Shown here: in pieces, positions 5,505 through 6,264 of the stretch
How positions within the stretch are numbered: position 1 is the first letter of the stretch
Layout of the letters: every line of letters begins with the position of its first letter
Assembly (NCBI GenBank): GCA_029881775.1
Contig: JAOULY010000128.1
Span: 1 to 6,264, forward strand
Direction of reading: 5' to 3'
Source: Gammaproteobacteria bacterium
GTDB lineage: Bacteria > Pseudomonadota > Gammaproteobacteria > UBA9214
Length of the DNA: 6,264 bases
The notes under the pieces: generated by a model
Told to the model about the DNA's origin: nothing
The model's input: only the letters and a program-made list of their open reading frames with translations
Databases searched by the model: none
Made by a program: the position numbers and the translations under genes

Positions 5505-6264
5505 AACCCGGTGTGTGTGCCGGTATGGATATGGTTGCGCCCGAAATCATTCCGGTCGGGAGGGGCAGGGCGTGTGTTTATACCCGGCGACGTCCCGGTC
5601 GCGAGACCGCAAATGAAGATGCGCTGGCGGTGATACCGGGCGCGGACGGTTGTTGTGTGCTGGCGGTTGCTGACGGTCTGGGTGGGCTGCCCGCCGGTGA
5701 CGACGCTTCGCGAACCTTGCTGACATTGTTATCGGACAGTGTTGCCGGCCGACAGGGCGAGGTTCAGCGCGAGGCGGTATTGTCAGGCCTGGAACAGGCA
5801 AATGATGCGATCCTGGCAAACGGCAAGGGCGGTGCCTCGACGGTGGCCGTGGTTGCCATTGACGGTGCCGTAATGCGGACGTCTATCGTGGGTGATTCCA
5901 TGGTCGTTGTGTGCGGCCAGCGTGGCAAGATCAAGTATCAGTCCGTTCCGCATTCGCCGGTGGGCTATGCCGAGGCATCCGGCATGCTCGACGAAGATGA
6001 GGCGATGTTCCACGATGACCGCCACCTGGTGTCCAACGTGGTCGGCATGAACGGTATGCATGTGGAGGTCGGCCCCCTGTTGCGGTTGTCGCCGCGCGAC
6101 ACGGTTATCCTTGGCAGTGACGGCCTGTTCGATAACCTGTATGTCGATGAGGTGGTGGATATTGCCCGCTGTGGGCCGCTGGTTGCCGCCGCTGAACGCC
6201 TGGCCGACGCCTGCAGTGAGCGGATGACTGCCGAGTTATCCGGCAAGCCTCACAAGCCGGATGA
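5501..6264 (+). CDS. PP2C-type serine/threonine protein phosphatase, 3' end missing
   Basis: An ATG at 5501 overlaps the kinase stop (ATGA) and opens a frame to the window edge, giving 254 complete codons. This is a PPM/PP2C domain of the compact bacterial type, which removes phosphate from Ser/Thr using two or three Mg/Mn ions. Motifs in order: TANED (36-40), VADGLGGLPAGDDAS (56-70) with Asp58 a metal ligand, GASTVAVVAI (111-120), IVGDS (129-133) and GSDGLFDN (205-212) with Asp207. The last visible residues, GKPHKPD plus GA, look like the terminal PDD metal-binding motif, so only about 10-20 residues should be missing. All expected metal ligands seen so far are present, so it is predicted to be active. 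ATGs at 5525 and 5531 are in frame, but the overlapping ATGA start fits coupled translation; a loose GGAATGGA lies upstream. No signal peptide or membrane segment. The natural substrate is the kinase itself or its targets, by inference from gene order. Confidence 0.9.
   Translation, partial: MKPGVCAGMDMVAPEIIPVGRGRACVYTRRRPGRETANEDALAVIPGADGCCVLAVADGLGGLPAGDDASRTLLTLLSDSVAGRQGEVQREAVLSGLEQANDAILANGKGGASTVAVVAIDGAVMRTSIVGDSMVVVCGQRGKIKYQSVPHSPVGYAEASGMLDEDEAMFHDDRHLVSNVVGMNGMHVEVGPLLRLSPRDTVILGSDGLFDNLYVDEVVDIARCGPLVAAAERLADACSERMTAELSGKPHKPD

Noticed and set aside
5547..6246. Minus-strand open frames under the phosphatase gene
   Set aside because: The plus-strand frame carries all PP2C motifs in order; the minus-strand translations are His/Arg/Pro-rich with no recognisable domain.
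1..6264. Mobile element, CRISPR array, tRNA or horizontal-transfer boundary
   Set aside because: No transposase or integrase, no regularly spaced repeats, no tRNA-like cloverleaf and no evident change in base composition were seen on reading both strands.

Overview
The window reads as a piece of a GC-rich bacterial chromosome, most likely from a gammaproteobacterium. That placement is an inference from the mix of protein families and from promoter-like TATAAT elements in GC-rich surroundings; nothing here fixes a species. There are six protein genes, tightly packed. The first is on the minus strand and cut by the left edge. The other five are on the plus strand, and the last is cut by the right edge. 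I see no tRNA, rRNA, CRISPR array, insertion sequence or phage gene.

Layout. (1) 1-1115, minus: the N-terminal 371 codons of an exported PQQ-dependent sugar (sorbosone-type) dehydrogenase. (2) 1116-1190: a 75-base divergent intergenic region. (3) 1191-1991, plus: an inositol-monophosphatase family phosphatase with a complete metal site. (4) 1992-2161: a 170-base spacer with small inverted repeats and a perfect TATAAT. (5) 2162-3718: a membrane-anchored lytic transglycosylase with a long predicted cytoplasmic coiled coil. (6) 3799-4713: a TauE/SafE-type membrane transporter. (7) 4752-5504: a small atypical protein kinase. (8) 5501-6264: a PP2C-type protein phosphatase, joined to the kinase by an ATGA stop/start overlap and missing only its C-terminal end.

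How they may work together. The firmest functional unit is the kinase/PP2C pair, whose overlap implies coupled translation and opposing reactions on shared targets. The kinase departs from the classical pattern: HGD in place of HRD, DFF in place of DFG, no evident helix-C glutamate and a very short activation segment. The phosphatase keeps its metal-binding residues. The transglycosylase and transporter lie just upstream on the same strand and could be co-expressed or even regulated by the pair, but only proximity supports that. Several starts lack a clear Shine-Dalgarno sequence, and two have a -10-like hexamer ending six bases before the ATG, which raises the possibility of leaderless transcripts.
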